Below, piece by piece: positions 35,822 to 45,711 of a stretch of DNA of 64,000 nucleotides (the stretch's first letter is position 1; each line of letters begins with the position of its first letter). The notes beneath the pieces are model-generated. The model was given only the letters and a program-made list of their open reading frames with translations. It searched no databases and had not been told where the DNA came from. Made by a program: the position numbers and the translations under genes. This DNA comes from Bacteriovorax sp. BSW11_IV (lineage in GTDB: Bacteria > Bdellovibrionota > Bacteriovoracia > Bacteriovoracales > Bacteriovoracaceae), in contig NZ_AUNE01000027.1 of the NCBI RefSeq assembly GCF_000447755.1, positions 1 through 64,000 on the forward strand. The letters are read 5' to 3'.

Positions 35822-36583
35822 TTGCGACAAACTCTCATTTTCATATTATGGTTATCAACTCTACTTTGGATGAACCGAAGTCATGGTGCATCTATTGCTG
35901 TGAGTTTTGCGACTAGTGATCTACCTGGTCTACTAGACAAATCTCAGGGCCATGAAAAAGGTTTCTTTGTCGATTTATTTGATTTGATAAAAACAGAAAC
36001 GGGCCTCGATGCCCAACTTCGTATCTATCCATGGGCAAGAGCACAAAAACTAGTGAGTTCTGGTGATCACCATGTTTTGATTGGACCCTATCGCTCTAAG
36101 CAGCGTGAAAAGAATTTAAGCTTCGGGAGCAATCCGATTTACAAAGATCGTATTGTTCTTGTCACAAGTGCAGAGGATAAGGTCAAGTGGCGTGGTCGCC
36201 TTGAAGATTTAGCGAATGAATCTGTGATCATTATGCGAGGCTGGTACTATGGTGAAGAAATTCAAAACTTTCTTTCTGATCATAAAAAAACTCTAAGCGC
36301 AGGAGACTTAGCTCAGGCACAAAAACTTCTTCTGTATGGTAGGGGCCGCTATCTTATCATTAATGAGCGTAGTTATTTCTACTACAAGAGCAAAGAGAGT
36401 TATTTCGATAAGAGTGTTCTCATTTATCCCAATCTTACAACAGTTGATGGTTATATAGCATATTCAAAACAATATAAGAATTTTGAACAAATTCAAAAAA
36501 GTGTAGAAAATGTAATTCAGCAAATTACCATTGATGGTCGTTTAGACCGATTGCAGAAAAAATATTTTTCACATCTCCATTGA
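35822..36583 (+). CDS. Periplasmic solute-binding protein (family 3), no transporter nearby
   Basis: From a TTG at 35822 this is a 253-residue exported protein, start chosen because TGGAG precedes it at eight bases and a signal peptide follows directly (LRQTLIFILWLSTLLWMNRSHGA). The frame is open upstream to 35711 without a ribosome site. The mature part has the family-3 solute-binding-protein fold (GFFVDLFDLIKTETGLDAQLRIYPWARAQKLVSSGDHHVLIGPYRS), like the polar amino-acid binding proteins. A second member lies at 62173-62934. No ABC permease or ATPase genes are adjacent, so it may serve as a sensor domain or orphan receptor. Convergent with the PP2C gene. Confidence 0.85.
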   Translation: MRQTLIFILWLSTLLWMNRSHGASIAVSFATSDLPGLLDKSQGHEKGFFVDLFDLIKTETGLDAQLRIYPWARAQKLVSSGDHHVLIGPYRSKQREKNLSFGSNPIYKDRIVLVTSAEDKVKWRGRLEDLANESVIIMRGWYYGEEIQNFLSDHKKTLSAGDLAQAQKLLLYGRGRYLIINERSYFYYKSKESYFDKSVLIYPNLTTVDGYIAYSKQYKNFEQIQKSVENVIQQITIDGRLDRLQKKYFSHLH

Positions 36584-36598
36584 AGAAAATTGCCAGCA

Positions 36599-37342
36599 TT
36601 AAAGTGCAATAACAAGTATGACTGAAATATTGTCTTGTCCACCATTTTCATTGGCCTGAGCAACAAGAGTATCTGCCACCAATTCAAGCTTTTCTTTTGT
36701 CGCTTTTGAAGGATCAGGGATATGATGATTGATTAAAAAAAGAATATCTGCATCTGAAACTTTTCCGTGAAGTCCATCTGAACAGCTTAGAAATATATCT
36801 CCACGAGAAACTTTATAGGTGAAGATGTCGACTTCTACTTCATCGTCAAAACCAACTGCGCGTACGAGGACATTTTTCTCTGGATCTTTTTGGGCCATCT
36901 CGCGATTATAAATTCCCAAATTCAGCTTCTCTTGAACTAGTGAATGATCTTTTGAGAGTTGGTAGATTTTTTGCTTGTTAATAAGATATGTGCGGGAATC
37001 TCCAACATTTCCAATGTAAAGGGTGTCGCCTTTAAACTTTAGCATATTAACAGTCGTTCCCATTCCTTGTAAGTTGGGATCGGTGAGAGCATGATTTTTT
37101 ATATTTTGATTAGCATAGAGAACAGCCTTCTTGCTATTTTCATCTGGATTTGAATTTGGATTTTGATCAAAATACTCAGGAATAAGCTTCACTGCCATGG
37201 CCGAGGCAATATCACCACCATTGTGACCACCCATCCCATCCGCTACGACAAAGAGATTTTTCTTATGGCCTACAAAAATGGCGTCTTGATTGGTCTTTCT
37301 TTTGCGACCGATGTCTGTTTTTCCCGCAGCTATTAAACCCAT
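36599..37342 (-). CDS. PP2C-family serine/threonine protein phosphatase
   Basis: This 247-residue protein removes phosphate from Ser/Thr using two Mn/Mg ions. The metal-binding motifs are all present: TDIGRKRKTNQDAI (Asp10, Asp20), VADGMGGH (Asp35), GMGTTV, GNVGDSRTYL, SCSDGL and GQDNISVI. Length is typical of bacterial Stp/PrpC enzymes. No Hanks-type kinase is adjacent; the nearest protein kinase gene is prkA at 39 kb, of a different family, and its link to this phosphatase is only a possibility. The start has GGGAG upstream. Confidence 0.95.
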   Translation of the reverse strand: MGLIAAGKTDIGRKRKTNQDAIFVGHKKNLFVVADGMGGHNGGDIASAMAVKLIPEYFDQNPNSNPDENSKKAVLYANQNIKNHALTDPNLQGMGTTVNMLKFKGDTLYIGNVGDSRTYLINKQKIYQLSKDHSLVQEKLNLGIYNREMAQKDPEKNVLVRAVGFDDEVEVDIFTYKVSRGDIFLSCSDGLHGKVSDADILFLINHHIPDPSKATKEKLELVADTLVAQANENGGQDNISVILVIAL

Positions 37343-37573
37343 GGTTTCTCCCTCAGTATTTTAAAATTTTCTTAAGTCCTTGGATTTTTGTCAAAAGAAG
37401 GCAAGATGTTTCACCTTATTTGGCCCATATTTGCGAGAAGTTGTGATGGAACGAAATGGCCAAAAAGAGCATAAATGGCATTGAAATTGCTCATATCTCT
37501 CTATTGGGGCCAGTGGTGCGTAAAATTGAGGTGTGTATTGTTTAAGAATTGGTCAATTGACCAAAGGTGTTTC

Positions 37574-38878
37574 ATGAAATTTGCTATGCTCATTTTTTGT
37601 CTATTATCGTTTAGCTCAATGGCCGATTTTTTCAATAAGAATATTGATTCGGATTTCTTTATTAAATTAAAAGATAAGCACAGCGCTGTATTTGGTAGAT
37701 CGTGGTATCCCAATATTGAGGCCTCTGGTCTATTAGGGCACCTCGAAAGAGAAAACCCTCGTGCTTTTCAACAATATCTAAATTTAGAAAAGAAAATTAT
37801 TTCTTGGGTGCAATTTCTTGACTCAAGCGAGAACAGTGATTTATTTGGAAAAGATTTAAAACAGTGGCGTTATAAGAATGAGGGCTGCTTTGCTCTTATG
37901 GTTATTAATGTTTATGAAAATGAACTAAAAAAATATGACGAGAAAAATCAAGTGATTTTCTCTTATCTCTTGGCCCATAGGCCTCAGTCACTTTTTGCAA
38001 ATAATGGAATGTTCTATTTAAAAGGTGCTGAAGTTGAGGGAACAAGAAGTTTCGATTCAGGATCTTTTTTAGGTCATACTTATAGTCGCAATATGAATGC
38101 CATCACCCGCACTTTTAGCGATTTCATGGATTTCATTTTCTCTAGTGGTGAGAATACCAAAAATATCGTTAATCTCTATGAGCAACGTTGCGATGAACTA
38201 CCGCTTGCAAGTGATTTTTTTCCCAATTGGGATATGGAAGAAATTGAGCAAATTGCGTCTATAGATGATGATCAAATTAGAGCAAATGAACTGCGAGTTT
38301 TTATGGATAGTGCATGGTCTCCACGCATGAATTTTCGCTATGGATATCGCCAAGCTCTGGCCCTTTATCCTCATCTTGGACTTAAGTTTTCTGCGAAAGT
38401 TGAATCAGCTCAATTTATAAGAACGTATTTTGATGTGATGGTAAAAATTTACGATGAACATAAAGTAGTGGATGAGAAATTATGTCGTGCTTTAAATGCA
38501 CCATTGTCTCTAGCAAGTACACTTGGTTTTGATGTCGATCCACTTAATAATTTGTATAAAAAAATGACGATAGAAGATTTTAAAAAATGGATGGAAATTA
38601 AGGCCTCGATTAATATGGCCTCTATGTATGAAATAGATGAGTGCTTAGGTACTCTTCGCTATATTGATAATGTGTGGTCGGGTTCAACTATTTTACCACA
38701 TCCGAATAATTCTATTATGAGAAGAGATATACGTTATTACTTAGGAAAAATAGAAACCGAACTTTTTTATCACCCATCTTGGAAGGCCACCGTTTGCATG
38801 AAAACGAAATTGAAAAAAAATGATAAATCTCTGTCAGTCACTAAGGCAAAGTCTCCCGGCGTTTTTGGTTGTTTTTGA
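37574..38878 (+). CDS. Exported protein of unknown function
   Basis: From the ATG at 37574 (AAAGG six bases upstream) the protein has 434 residues with a signal peptide (MKFAMLIFCLLSFSSMA). The mature part appears helical with many aromatic residues. It has a few cysteines, including two near the middle and end (ENEGCF-type loop, DECLGTL, KATVCM) and a C-terminal PGVFGCF. I do not recognise a family. It precedes prkA by 180 bases but has no clear terminator, so I cannot say whether they share a transcript. Confidence 0.82.
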   Translation: MKFAMLIFCLLSFSSMADFFNKNIDSDFFIKLKDKHSAVFGRSWYPNIEASGLLGHLERENPRAFQQYLNLEKKIISWVQFLDSSENSDLFGKDLKQWRYKNEGCFALMVINVYENELKKYDEKNQVIFSYLLAHRPQSLFANNGMFYLKGAEVEGTRSFDSGSFLGHTYSRNMNAITRTFSDFMDFIFSSGENTKNIVNLYEQRCDELPLASDFFPNWDMEEIEQIASIDDDQIRANELRVFMDSAWSPRMNFRYGYRQALALYPHLGLKFSAKVESAQFIRTYFDVMVKIYDEHKVVDEKLCRALNAPLSLASTLGFDVDPLNNLYKKMTIEDFKKWMEIKASINMASMYEIDECLGTLRYIDNVWSGSTILPHPNNSIMRRDIRYYLGKIETELFYHPSWKATVCMKTKLKKNDKSLSVTKAKSPGVFGCF

Positions 38879-38990
38879 GCATGTATTTATAGTGATGTCT
38901 TTAAGTCGGGTATATGTTGTTGTTTTATAGTTGATTAAAATAGGTGCATTTTGGCTCCTTGAATTTCTTATAATTTATGGCCTATTTCCT

Positions 38991-39018
38991 TTGTATCTCT
39001 GAACTTTTAAGGCATAAT
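38991..39018 (+). promoter_or_regulatory. Candidate promoter of the prkA operon
   Basis: TTGTAT (38991-38996) and CATAAT (39013-39018) are 16 bases apart, about 40 bases before the prkA start. A sigma-70-type match of medium quality. In enterobacteria the prkA cluster depends on alternative sigma factors, so other promoters may exist. Confidence 0.35.
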
Positions 39019-39059
39019 AATAAGAAGAATGGGAACCTTTCACGGATGGAGGACTCACA

Positions 39060-41117
39060 ATGGCCCAAATCGATATACGCTCTTTTATGAATGAGAACTA
39101 TAAAATCGCAGATTTTGCCCACTTAAATTGGGAAGGTTCTTTTCAAGATTATCTAGACAAAGTTGCTAAAGATCCAAAGATCACAAGAAATTCTTTTCAG
39201 AGAGTTTACGACATGATCATGTCTTTTGGAACGAGCACTTACACCGAGTACAAAAAAGAAATTACTCGTTATCATTTTTTTGATGATCCAATCAATAACG
39301 GTAAAGATGCTGTTTTTGGTATTGATGTTCACCTAATGAAATTTGTGAACTTTTTTAAATCTGCGGCCATGGGATATGGTACAGAGAAACGCGTTTTACT
39401 ACTTCACGGACCAGTTGGTTCTGCGAAGTCATCTATTGCCAGACTTCTTAAAAAAGGTCTTGAGCATTACTCTAAAACTGATGATGGTGCTCTCTATACT
39501 TTCGAATGGTATGACGCTGAAGAATCAGAAATCCTTGGTGGTCAAAAACTATTCCCATCTCCAATGCATGAAGAGCCTTTAAAGCTTATTCCAGTAGACG
39601 TAAGAAAGAAATTTATTGAAACGGTTAATAAAGGTCTTGATGGGCACAAGATCAATATTAAAGGTGAAGTTTCTCCGGCCGATCGATATATTATGACTGA
39701 GTATTTGAAAAAATACGAAGGTGATTGGCTAAAAGTTATGGATCGTCACATCCGAGTTCGAAGACTTATTCTTTCTGAAAAAGACAGAGTAGGTATTGGT
39801 ACATTCCAACCAAAAGATGAAAAAAATCAAGACTCAACAGAGTTAACAGGTGATATTAACTACAGAAAAATCGCTCAATATGGTTCTGACTCAGATCCAA
39901 GAGCCTTCAACTTTGATGGAGAGTTCAACATCGCTAACCGCGGTATCATCGAATTTATCGAGATGCTTAAGCTTGACGTTGCTTTCCTATACGACCTTCT
40001 AGGTGCTTCTCAAGAGCATTCAATCAAGCCAAAGAAATTCGCTCAAACTGATATTGATCTTGTTATTCTTGGGCACACAAATGAACCAGAGTTTAGAAAA
40101 CTTCAAAACAATGAGTTCATGGAAGCACTAAGAGATAGAACGGTTAAAATTGATGTTCCTTACATTACTCGTCTTGATAACGAAGTGAGGATTTATCAAA
40201 GAGATTTTAACGCTGAGAAAATTCCTCACGTTCATATCGCTCCTCACACTCTTGATATGGCCGCGATGTGGGCCGTTTTAACAAGACTTGAAGAGCCAAA
40301 GAAAGCGGACCTAACAAAACTTCAAAAGATGAAGTTATATAATGGAAAGACTCTTCCTGGTTACAATGAAGATAACGTGAAAGAACTTAGAAAAGAAGCC
40401 ATTCGCGAAGGTCTTGAAGGGATTTCTCCTCGTTATATTCAAGATAAAATTTCCAATGCACTTGTTAAATACGGTGAGTCTGGTTCATTAAATCCATTTA
40501 TGATTTTTAATGAATTAGAAAGTGGACTTAAGCACCACAGCTTGATCAACTCTGCTGATCAACTTGATACGTATAGAGAGATGCTTGCGATGACTAGGCA
40601 AGAGTATGAAGACATCGTTAAAAATGATGTTCAAAAAGCAATTTCTCTTGATGAGAGCGCAATCGAAACTCTTTGTTCTAACTATATTGATAACGTTAAG
40701 GCCTACACTCAAAAAGAAAAAGTTCGCAACAAATACACGAACAAACTTGAGGATGCTGATGAGCGTTTCATGAGAAGTATTGAAGAGAAAATCGATATTG
40801 CTGAATCTCGTAAAGATGATTTCAGAAGAGAGATCATGAATTATATTGGTGCCCTTGCAATCGAAGGTAAGAAATTTGATTACAAGATGAATGAAAGACT
40901 TCATAGAGCACTTGAATTGAAACTTTTTGAAGATCAAAAAGATTCTATCAAACTTACATCGATCATTTCAAATGTTGTTGATAAAGAAACACAAGAAAAG
41001 ATCGACGTTATTAAAGCTCGTCTTATTAAGAACTATGGATACGATGAAATTTCGGCCACAGATGCACTTAATTACGTTGCTAGTATTTTTGCAAAAGGTG
41101 ACAGTGCGAAGTCTTAG
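39060..41117 (+). CDS. prkA: PrkA family serine protein kinase
   Basis: The 685-residue protein is a PrkA/YeaG-type ATPase-kinase, known in Bacillus sporulation and in enterobacterial stationary-phase and nitrogen-stress responses. The N-terminal AAA+ domain contains the Walker [10 protein letters not shown] (117-125) and the family stretch HEEPLKLIP; the C-terminal PrkA domain follows after about residue 430. It starts with ATG at 39060 after GGAGGA. It is followed after 40 bases by the YeaH-like gene and then the SpoVR-like gene, the three-gene set found in many bacteria. In E. coli PrkA acts together with YeaH. A role in stress or in the dormant or attack phase would fit, as inference. Confidence 0.97.
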   Translation: MAQIDIRSFMNENYKIADFAHLNWEGSFQDYLDKVAKDPKITRNSFQRVYDMIMSFGTSTYTEYKKEITRYHFFDDPINNGKDAVFGIDVHLMKFVNFFKSAAMGYGTEKRVLLLHGPVGSAKSSIARLLKKGLEHYSKTDDGALYTFEWYDAEESEILGGQKLFPSPMHEEPLKLIPVDVRKKFIETVNKGLDGHKINIKGEVSPADRYIMTEYLKKYEGDWLKVMDRHIRVRRLILSEKDRVGIGTFQPKDEKNQDSTELTGDINYRKIAQYGSDSDPRAFNFDGEFNIANRGIIEFIEMLKLDVAFLYDLLGASQEHSIKPKKFAQTDIDLVILGHTNEPEFRKLQNNEFMEALRDRTVKIDVPYITRLDNEVRIYQRDFNAEKIPHVHIAPHTLDMAAMWAVLTRLEEPKKADLTKLQKMKLYNGKTLPGYNEDNVKELRKEAIREGLEGISPRYIQDKISNALVKYGESGSLNPFMIFNELESGLKHHSLINSADQLDTYREMLAMTRQEYEDIVKNDVQKAISLDESAIETLCSNYIDNVKAYTQKEKVRNKYTNKLEDADERFMRSIEEKIDIAESRKDDFRREIMNYIGALAIEGKKFDYKMNERLHRALELKLFEDQKDSIKLTSIISNVVDKETQEKIDVIKARLIKNYGYDEISATDALNYVASIFAKGDSAKS

Positions 41118-41157
41118 GACTTCGCATCTTTTCCCATAAGATCCCTAAGGAGGGTAA

Positions 41158-42273
41158 ATGGATCACCCGATTAAACGAGATCATGCAAGATTTCGAAAAA
41201 TCATCAAAGGTAAAATTCGCGATAACCTTCGCAAATATGTCTCCCAAGGAGAAATGCCTATTCCCAAAGGAAATGGCCAATTCAAAGTTCCCATGCCGCA
41301 AATTGACACCCCAAGATTTCGCTTTGGTGATAAAAGCCAAGGGGGCAGTGGACAAGGTGAAGGACAACCAGGTGATTCAGTTGATGGACAACCAGGGGAA
41401 GGTCAACCAGGTCAAGGTGAAGCAGGTGAAGGTGAAGGAAATAAAGAGTTAGAAGTAGATCTTTCTCTTGATGAACTTGCTCATATTCTTGGTGAGGAGC
41501 TTGCTCTGCCAAAAATCGAACCTAAGGGTAAGAAGAATATGCAGTCCACTGTGGATAAATACACAAGTATTGGAACCGTGGGGCCAGATTCTCTAAAGCA
41601 TTACAAAAGAACTTATAAAGAAGCATTGAAAAGACAAATTTCAATGGGTACTTATAATCCAAAGAACCCAATTATTGTCCCAATCAAAAGTGATATGCGC
41701 TATCGTTCTTCAACTTCTAAAATTGAATTTGAAAACTCTGCTGTTGTTATTTATATGATGGACGTTTCTGGATCAATGGGTGATGAACAAAAAGAAATTG
41801 TGCGAACAGAGTCTTTTTGGATCAACTTGTGGCTAAAGTCTCAGTATAAAGATATTGAAATCCGCTATATCATTCACGATGCTTCGGCCAAGGAAGTTGA
41901 TGAGGATACTTTCTTTAGAACACGTGAAAGTGGGGGAACGCTGATTTCCTCTGCACTTAAACTTTGTCGTGACATTATTAAGAGTGACTACAACTCCGAT
42001 GAATGGAATATCTATCCTTTTCACTTCTCTGATGGAGACAACTGGTCAACTGAAGACACAAAATTATGTCTTGATATTTTAGATAACGAGATCATTCCTC
42101 ACTCAAATGTGTTTTGTTATGGTCAAGTTGAAAGTCGCTATGGTTCAGGTCAGTTTTATAAAGATTTAGCTGCACGCTATGGTGAAGAAAATGACAATGT
42201 TATTTTGAGTAAAATCAAAAATAAAGATGCCATTTTAGAATCTATTAAAGATTTTCTAGGTAAGGGTAATTAA
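41158..42273 (+). CDS. yeaH: YeaH/YhbH family protein (DUF444)
   Basis: The 371-residue protein belongs to the DUF444 family and is the usual partner of PrkA. It has the typical N-terminus ([21 protein letters not shown]), then a low-complexity linker at about residues 60-98 made almost entirely of Gly, Gln, Glu, Asp and Pro, and the von Willebrand A-like domain with the metal-binding [12 protein letters not shown] (about 201-212). Gly/Glu-rich linkers are common in this family, but this one is long and very regular ([25 protein letters not shown]). AAGGAGG precedes the start. Only two bases separate it from the next gene. Confidence 0.95.
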   Translation: MDHPIKRDHARFRKIIKGKIRDNLRKYVSQGEMPIPKGNGQFKVPMPQIDTPRFRFGDKSQGGSGQGEGQPGDSVDGQPGEGQPGQGEAGEGEGNKELEVDLSLDELAHILGEELALPKIEPKGKKNMQSTVDKYTSIGTVGPDSLKHYKRTYKEALKRQISMGTYNPKNPIIVPIKSDMRYRSSTSKIEFENSAVVIYMMDVSGSMGDEQKEIVRTESFWINLWLKSQYKDIEIRYIIHDASAKEVDEDTFFRTRESGGTLISSALKLCRDIIKSDYNSDEWNIYPFHFSDGDNWSTEDTKLCLDILDNEIIPHSNVFCYGQVESRYGSGQFYKDLAARYGEENDNVILSKIKNKDAILESIKDFLGKGN

Positions 42274-42275
42274 AT

Positions 42276-43775
42276 ATGGAAAGAACGAAACCAATTACTG
42301 GTGAGTTAAGAGAGCTAAGAGACGAGGTTGAAGGTTACGCTCGTGAATTTGGCCTAACGTATTTTCCTGTAGTATTTGAAGTCTGTGATTACGATACCGT
42401 TTGTATTCTTGCTGCTCAAGGAGGATTTCCAACTCGTTACCCTCATTGGCGCTTTGGTATGGACTACGATCAACTTTCTAAGGGTAATACTTACGGCTTC
42501 CAAAAAATCTATGAACTTGTCATTAATACAGATCCTTGCTACGCATATTTGTTAAGTTCAAATCGTTTTGTAGATCAAAAGCTCGTTATGGCCCACGTGT
42601 ATGGTCATGCTGACTTTTTTTACAATAATGCATGGTTCAAATCGACGAATAAGAAAATGATGGATGTTATGGCCAATCATGGAACTAAGATTCGTCGTTA
42701 TATGGATCGCATCGGCCAAGATAAAGTTGAAAATTTCATTGATATTATTCTTTCATTTGAAAACCTTCTCGATACAAATGTTCTTTTCTTAGATCCTTCT
42801 TATCAAGTGAGAGAAGGTGTCGTTGAAGAAGATGATGAAGAATTTGATAAACGCTCATCTGTTCTAAGATCATTTATGAACAGTAAATTGGACAAGAGAA
42901 ATGCTCCCGTAGCGAAGAAAGTTGAAGACGATGAATCCACATTAAAGAGTATCGATAAAAAAGTTCGTGGAACGCGCGATATTATGAAATTTCTTATGGA
43001 TTACGCTCCAATCACTGAATGGCAGGCCGATATTATCGGTATTTTGCGTGAAGAGGCCTATTACTTTCTCCCTCAAAGAATGACAAAAATTATGAATGAG
43101 GGTTGGGCCAGTTACTGGCACTCGAAAATTCTAACTGAAAGAGCGCTTAGAGATAGTGAAGTTATCGATTTCGCCGATGTTCATTCCGGTGTTATGGCCA
43201 TGAGCCCAAAGTCTATCAATCCTTATAAAATAGGTGTTGAGCTCTTTAGAGATATTGAATACCGATGGAATACTGGTAAATTTGGAAAAGACTATCTTGA
43301 ATGTACAAATTTATTTGAAAAAGAAAATTGGAATAAAGAGACGAATCTAGGGCGTGAGAAGATTTTTGAGGTGCGTAGAAGTCATAATGATATCACATTC
43401 ATTGATGAGTTTTTCACTGAAGAATTTTGTCAAAGACAAAAACTTTTCACTTATAAATTCAATCCAAGAACTGGTCGCAACGAAATAGACTCAAGAGACT
43501 TTAAAGAAATTAAAACGAAGCTTCTATCTCAGCTAACTAATTTTGGTTCCCCAATTATTGAAGTTGAGTCGGCAAATTTCCAAAATAGAGGCGAGTTGCT
43601 CCTACGTCACGTCCATCAGGGCGTTGATCTTGATATCAATTACGCTTCGCAAACAATGGCCAATGTGCACAAGGTTTGGAAGAGACCAGTGAGTATCGTT
43701 ACTGTTGTAGAAGATGTTGAGCATGTCTATTCTTTCGATGGTAAAGAGTTTAAACAAGTAAATTTGAAACTTTAA
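42276..43775 (+). CDS. spoVR: SpoVR family protein
   Basis: The 499-residue protein is of the SpoVR/YcgB family, which is needed for spore cortex formation in Bacillus but is widespread in non-sporulating bacteria; its biochemical role is unknown. Family features are the long N-terminal domain starting ELRDEVEGYAREFGLTYFPVVFEVCDYDTVCILAAQGGFPTRYPHWRFGMDY... (only the start recognised here), the HVYGHADFF motif, and NEGWASYWHSKIL. The His- and Glu-containing motifs suggest metal binding. It is the third gene of the prkA-yeaH-spoVR set, directly following yeaH, so all three are probably translated from one message. Confidence 0.95.
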   Translation: MERTKPITGELRELRDEVEGYAREFGLTYFPVVFEVCDYDTVCILAAQGGFPTRYPHWRFGMDYDQLSKGNTYGFQKIYELVINTDPCYAYLLSSNRFVDQKLVMAHVYGHADFFYNNAWFKSTNKKMMDVMANHGTKIRRYMDRIGQDKVENFIDIILSFENLLDTNVLFLDPSYQVREGVVEEDDEEFDKRSSVLRSFMNSKLDKRNAPVAKKVEDDESTLKSIDKKVRGTRDIMKFLMDYAPITEWQADIIGILREEAYYFLPQRMTKIMNEGWASYWHSKILTERALRDSEVIDFADVHSGVMAMSPKSINPYKIGVELFRDIEYRWNTGKFGKDYLECTNLFEKENWNKETNLGREKIFEVRRSHNDITFIDEFFTEEFCQRQKLFTYKFNPRTGRNEIDSRDFKEIKTKLLSQLTNFGSPIIEVESANFQNRGELLLRHVHQGVDLDINYASQTMANVHKVWKRPVSIVTVVEDVEHVYSFDGKEFKQVNLKL

Positions 43776-43797
43776 AATTGACCATGGCCTTCTAATT

Positions 43798-43823
43798 AGT
43801 GAAAATAGTAAAGTATTTTCACT
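43798..43823. repeat. Perfect 10-bp inverted repeat before the FecR-domain gene
   Basis: AGTGAAAATA (43798-43807) is perfectly complementary to TATTTTCACT (43814-43823), spacer GTAAAG. It ends two bases before the ribosome site AGAGGG (43825-43830) of the gene at 43837. No T-run follows, so a terminator is unlikely. It could be an operator or a translation-affecting hairpin. Confidence 0.55.
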
Positions 43824-43836
43824 TAGAGGGTCATGG

Positions 43837-45711
43837 ATGATTACTGTCAATTTTAGAATTTTACTTCTATTGTCTTTTTTTATTTCTATCAATTCAAATG
43901 CTTCAATATCGGCAAGTGTTACTAAGGTTCGCGGATCAGTAACTAAACTCTTGCCTCACTCAATTGTGGCCAGCGATGTGAAATCTGGTGATAAGCTTCC
44001 TGAAGATACTTCCATCGTTACGGGTGATAGAAGTTTTGTCAAAATCATCTTCAATGACAACTCACAGGTTTCTCTAGGCCCTAATTCAAAACTTGTTATC
44101 ACTGAGCTTAAAAAGTCTGAGGCCGGTGTTATTTCTCTTTTAAAAGGTCGTCTGAGATCGCAAGTAGAGAGAAAGGATAATGATAAGAATAAATTATTCA
44201 TTCAAACCAGAACCGCCGCCCTTGGTGTTAGAGGGACAGATTTTCAAACAATTTATAATCCAGAAAATAATGTAACAAACCTTCTGACATTTAAAGGTAA
44301 AGTTGCCATGGTTAAAATTGACGACAAACTTCAAAAAGAACTTTTATCTGAGCAAAAAGATGTGAAGTATCTCGAGGAAAGAGATGCCAAAGGGCAATTG
44401 AAAATTCACCGTGAAAAAACTCATGTAAAGGCCAGTAGTGAGCAGCTCGATAAAATTCTTGAAGACAAGAAAGTGGTCGAAGTTGAAAAAGGTCAATTCT
44501 CAGGAGTCTCAGATTCACTAGAGCGTGCGACTGAACCAGTTAGAATTTCACCCGTTCAGTTTAGTGCTCTTTATCAAAATGCTGGTTTAATGGATAAAGG
44601 TGAGCAAAAAATTGCTGCCATCAAAAGTACTGATGCTACAGTTGCTCTCATTGATCAGGCCCCACAGAAGGCCCCTGCAGAAGGTTTTTATGATGAGAAA
44701 ACAGGTAAGCTAGCTCCTAAGGCCGGAGGTCTTATAGACCTTGAAACAGGTGTCTATGTTCCACCAACTAAAGAGGCCGCTTTTGATCCAAAAAATAAAG
44801 TCTATATTGCTGACAATCTTGGCTCTATTGATAAAAACTCTGGGGATTTTATCGCACCGGCAGGTCTTAAACTTGATGCCGTAAAGGGTTTTGTCCCAGA
44901 AAAGAGTGGTTTAAAAAATCAAGAAACGCTTGTGGCCCTATCTGGTGATCTGAATGAGCAAACGAATTTAAAAATTTGGAGACCAACAGAAGATAGAAAA
45001 GAATTAGTTGTTGCTAAGGATAATTATCTTTCTTCTCGAGAGGAGTTCTCTAAAGGCCAACTGCTTGTCAGCTACCTTACAGGTGGTCAAAAACTTAAAG
45101 GCACTAAGTCGAATAAGTTTAATGATACAGAAAAAGACACGCAGTCTTATTCTGGATTTAATATTCAATACGCTCATTCTTCTGATGGTAATTGGCAGCT
45201 TATCAATGAGCTTGGTTACCGCTCATTGGATTTTGGAATTGTAGGCAATGGTTTTGCTCAAAATTCAAAAGGTCTTTTCACCATCGGCATTGGTCTAAGA
45301 AAGTACTTTAATGAAAAATGGAATTTCGTATCACGCTTATCTTTAGAACAAGAATTTTTCTACAACGTCAAAACAGAAAATAGCGTTGATACATTTAGCT
45401 TAAAGAAAATCACTCTCTTTAAATGGCGCAATTATTTTGAAGGTCACCTTGTTAGATGGCAGCGTTTTAGTATAACAGGAATGGGTGGACTTTTATTAAT
45501 TCCAACGAAAGAAACAGGTGATGTTGAAACATCAATGGCCTTTGGACTCAATTTAGGAGTCGGACTAAAGTACTGGCCATCACCAAAACATTTCCTAAAA
45601 CTTGATATGACGACAGAGAATTTTAGTGGTGATGTTAAGTCGGAATCATTTAGTTCGAATCAGGAGCATTCAAGCGGTGTTCTTGCTCTTCGCTATGGAA
45701 GATTATTTTAA
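43837..45711 (+). CDS. FecR-domain protein with internal repeats and C-terminal barrel
   Basis: This 624-residue exported protein (signal peptide ILLLLSFFISINSNA) has a FecR domain at about residues 20-150 (SVTKVRGSVTKL, GDRSFVKIIFNDNSQVSLGPNSKL, RTRTAALGVRGTDF). A charged linker follows, then about five short repeats with pattern D-x2-T/S-G-x-Y/F-x-P (about residues 285-360), and a C-terminal 220-residue region of alternating strands ending in LALRYGRLF. The last residue is aromatic, as in outer-membrane beta-barrels. So it probably sits in the outer membrane with the FecR part in the periplasm. It is not the usual sigma-regulator FecR, which has an inner-membrane helix. A perfect inverted repeat precedes the start. 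Convergent overlap of four bases with the next gene. Confidence 0.88.
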   Translation: MITVNFRILLLLSFFISINSNASISASVTKVRGSVTKLLPHSIVASDVKSGDKLPEDTSIVTGDRSFVKIIFNDNSQVSLGPNSKLVITELKKSEAGVISLLKGRLRSQVERKDNDKNKLFIQTRTAALGVRGTDFQTIYNPENNVTNLLTFKGKVAMVKIDDKLQKELLSEQKDVKYLEERDAKGQLKIHREKTHVKASSEQLDKILEDKKVVEVEKGQFSGVSDSLERATEPVRISPVQFSALYQNAGLMDKGEQKIAAIKSTDATVALIDQAPQKAPAEGFYDEKTGKLAPKAGGLIDLETGVYVPPTKEAAFDPKNKVYIADNLGSIDKNSGDFIAPAGLKLDAVKGFVPEKSGLKNQETLVALSGDLNEQTNLKIWRPTEDRKELVVAKDNYLSSREEFSKGQLLVSYLTGGQKLKGTKSNKFNDTEKDTQSYSGFNIQYAHSSDGNWQLINELGYRSLDFGIVGNGFAQNSKGLFTIGIGLRKYFNEKWNFVSRLSLEQEFFYNVKTENSVDTFSLKKITLFKWRNYFEGHLVRWQRFSITGMGGLLLIPTKETGDVETSMAFGLNLGVGLKYWPSPKHFLKLDMTTENFSGDVKSESFSSNQEHSSGVLALRYGRLF

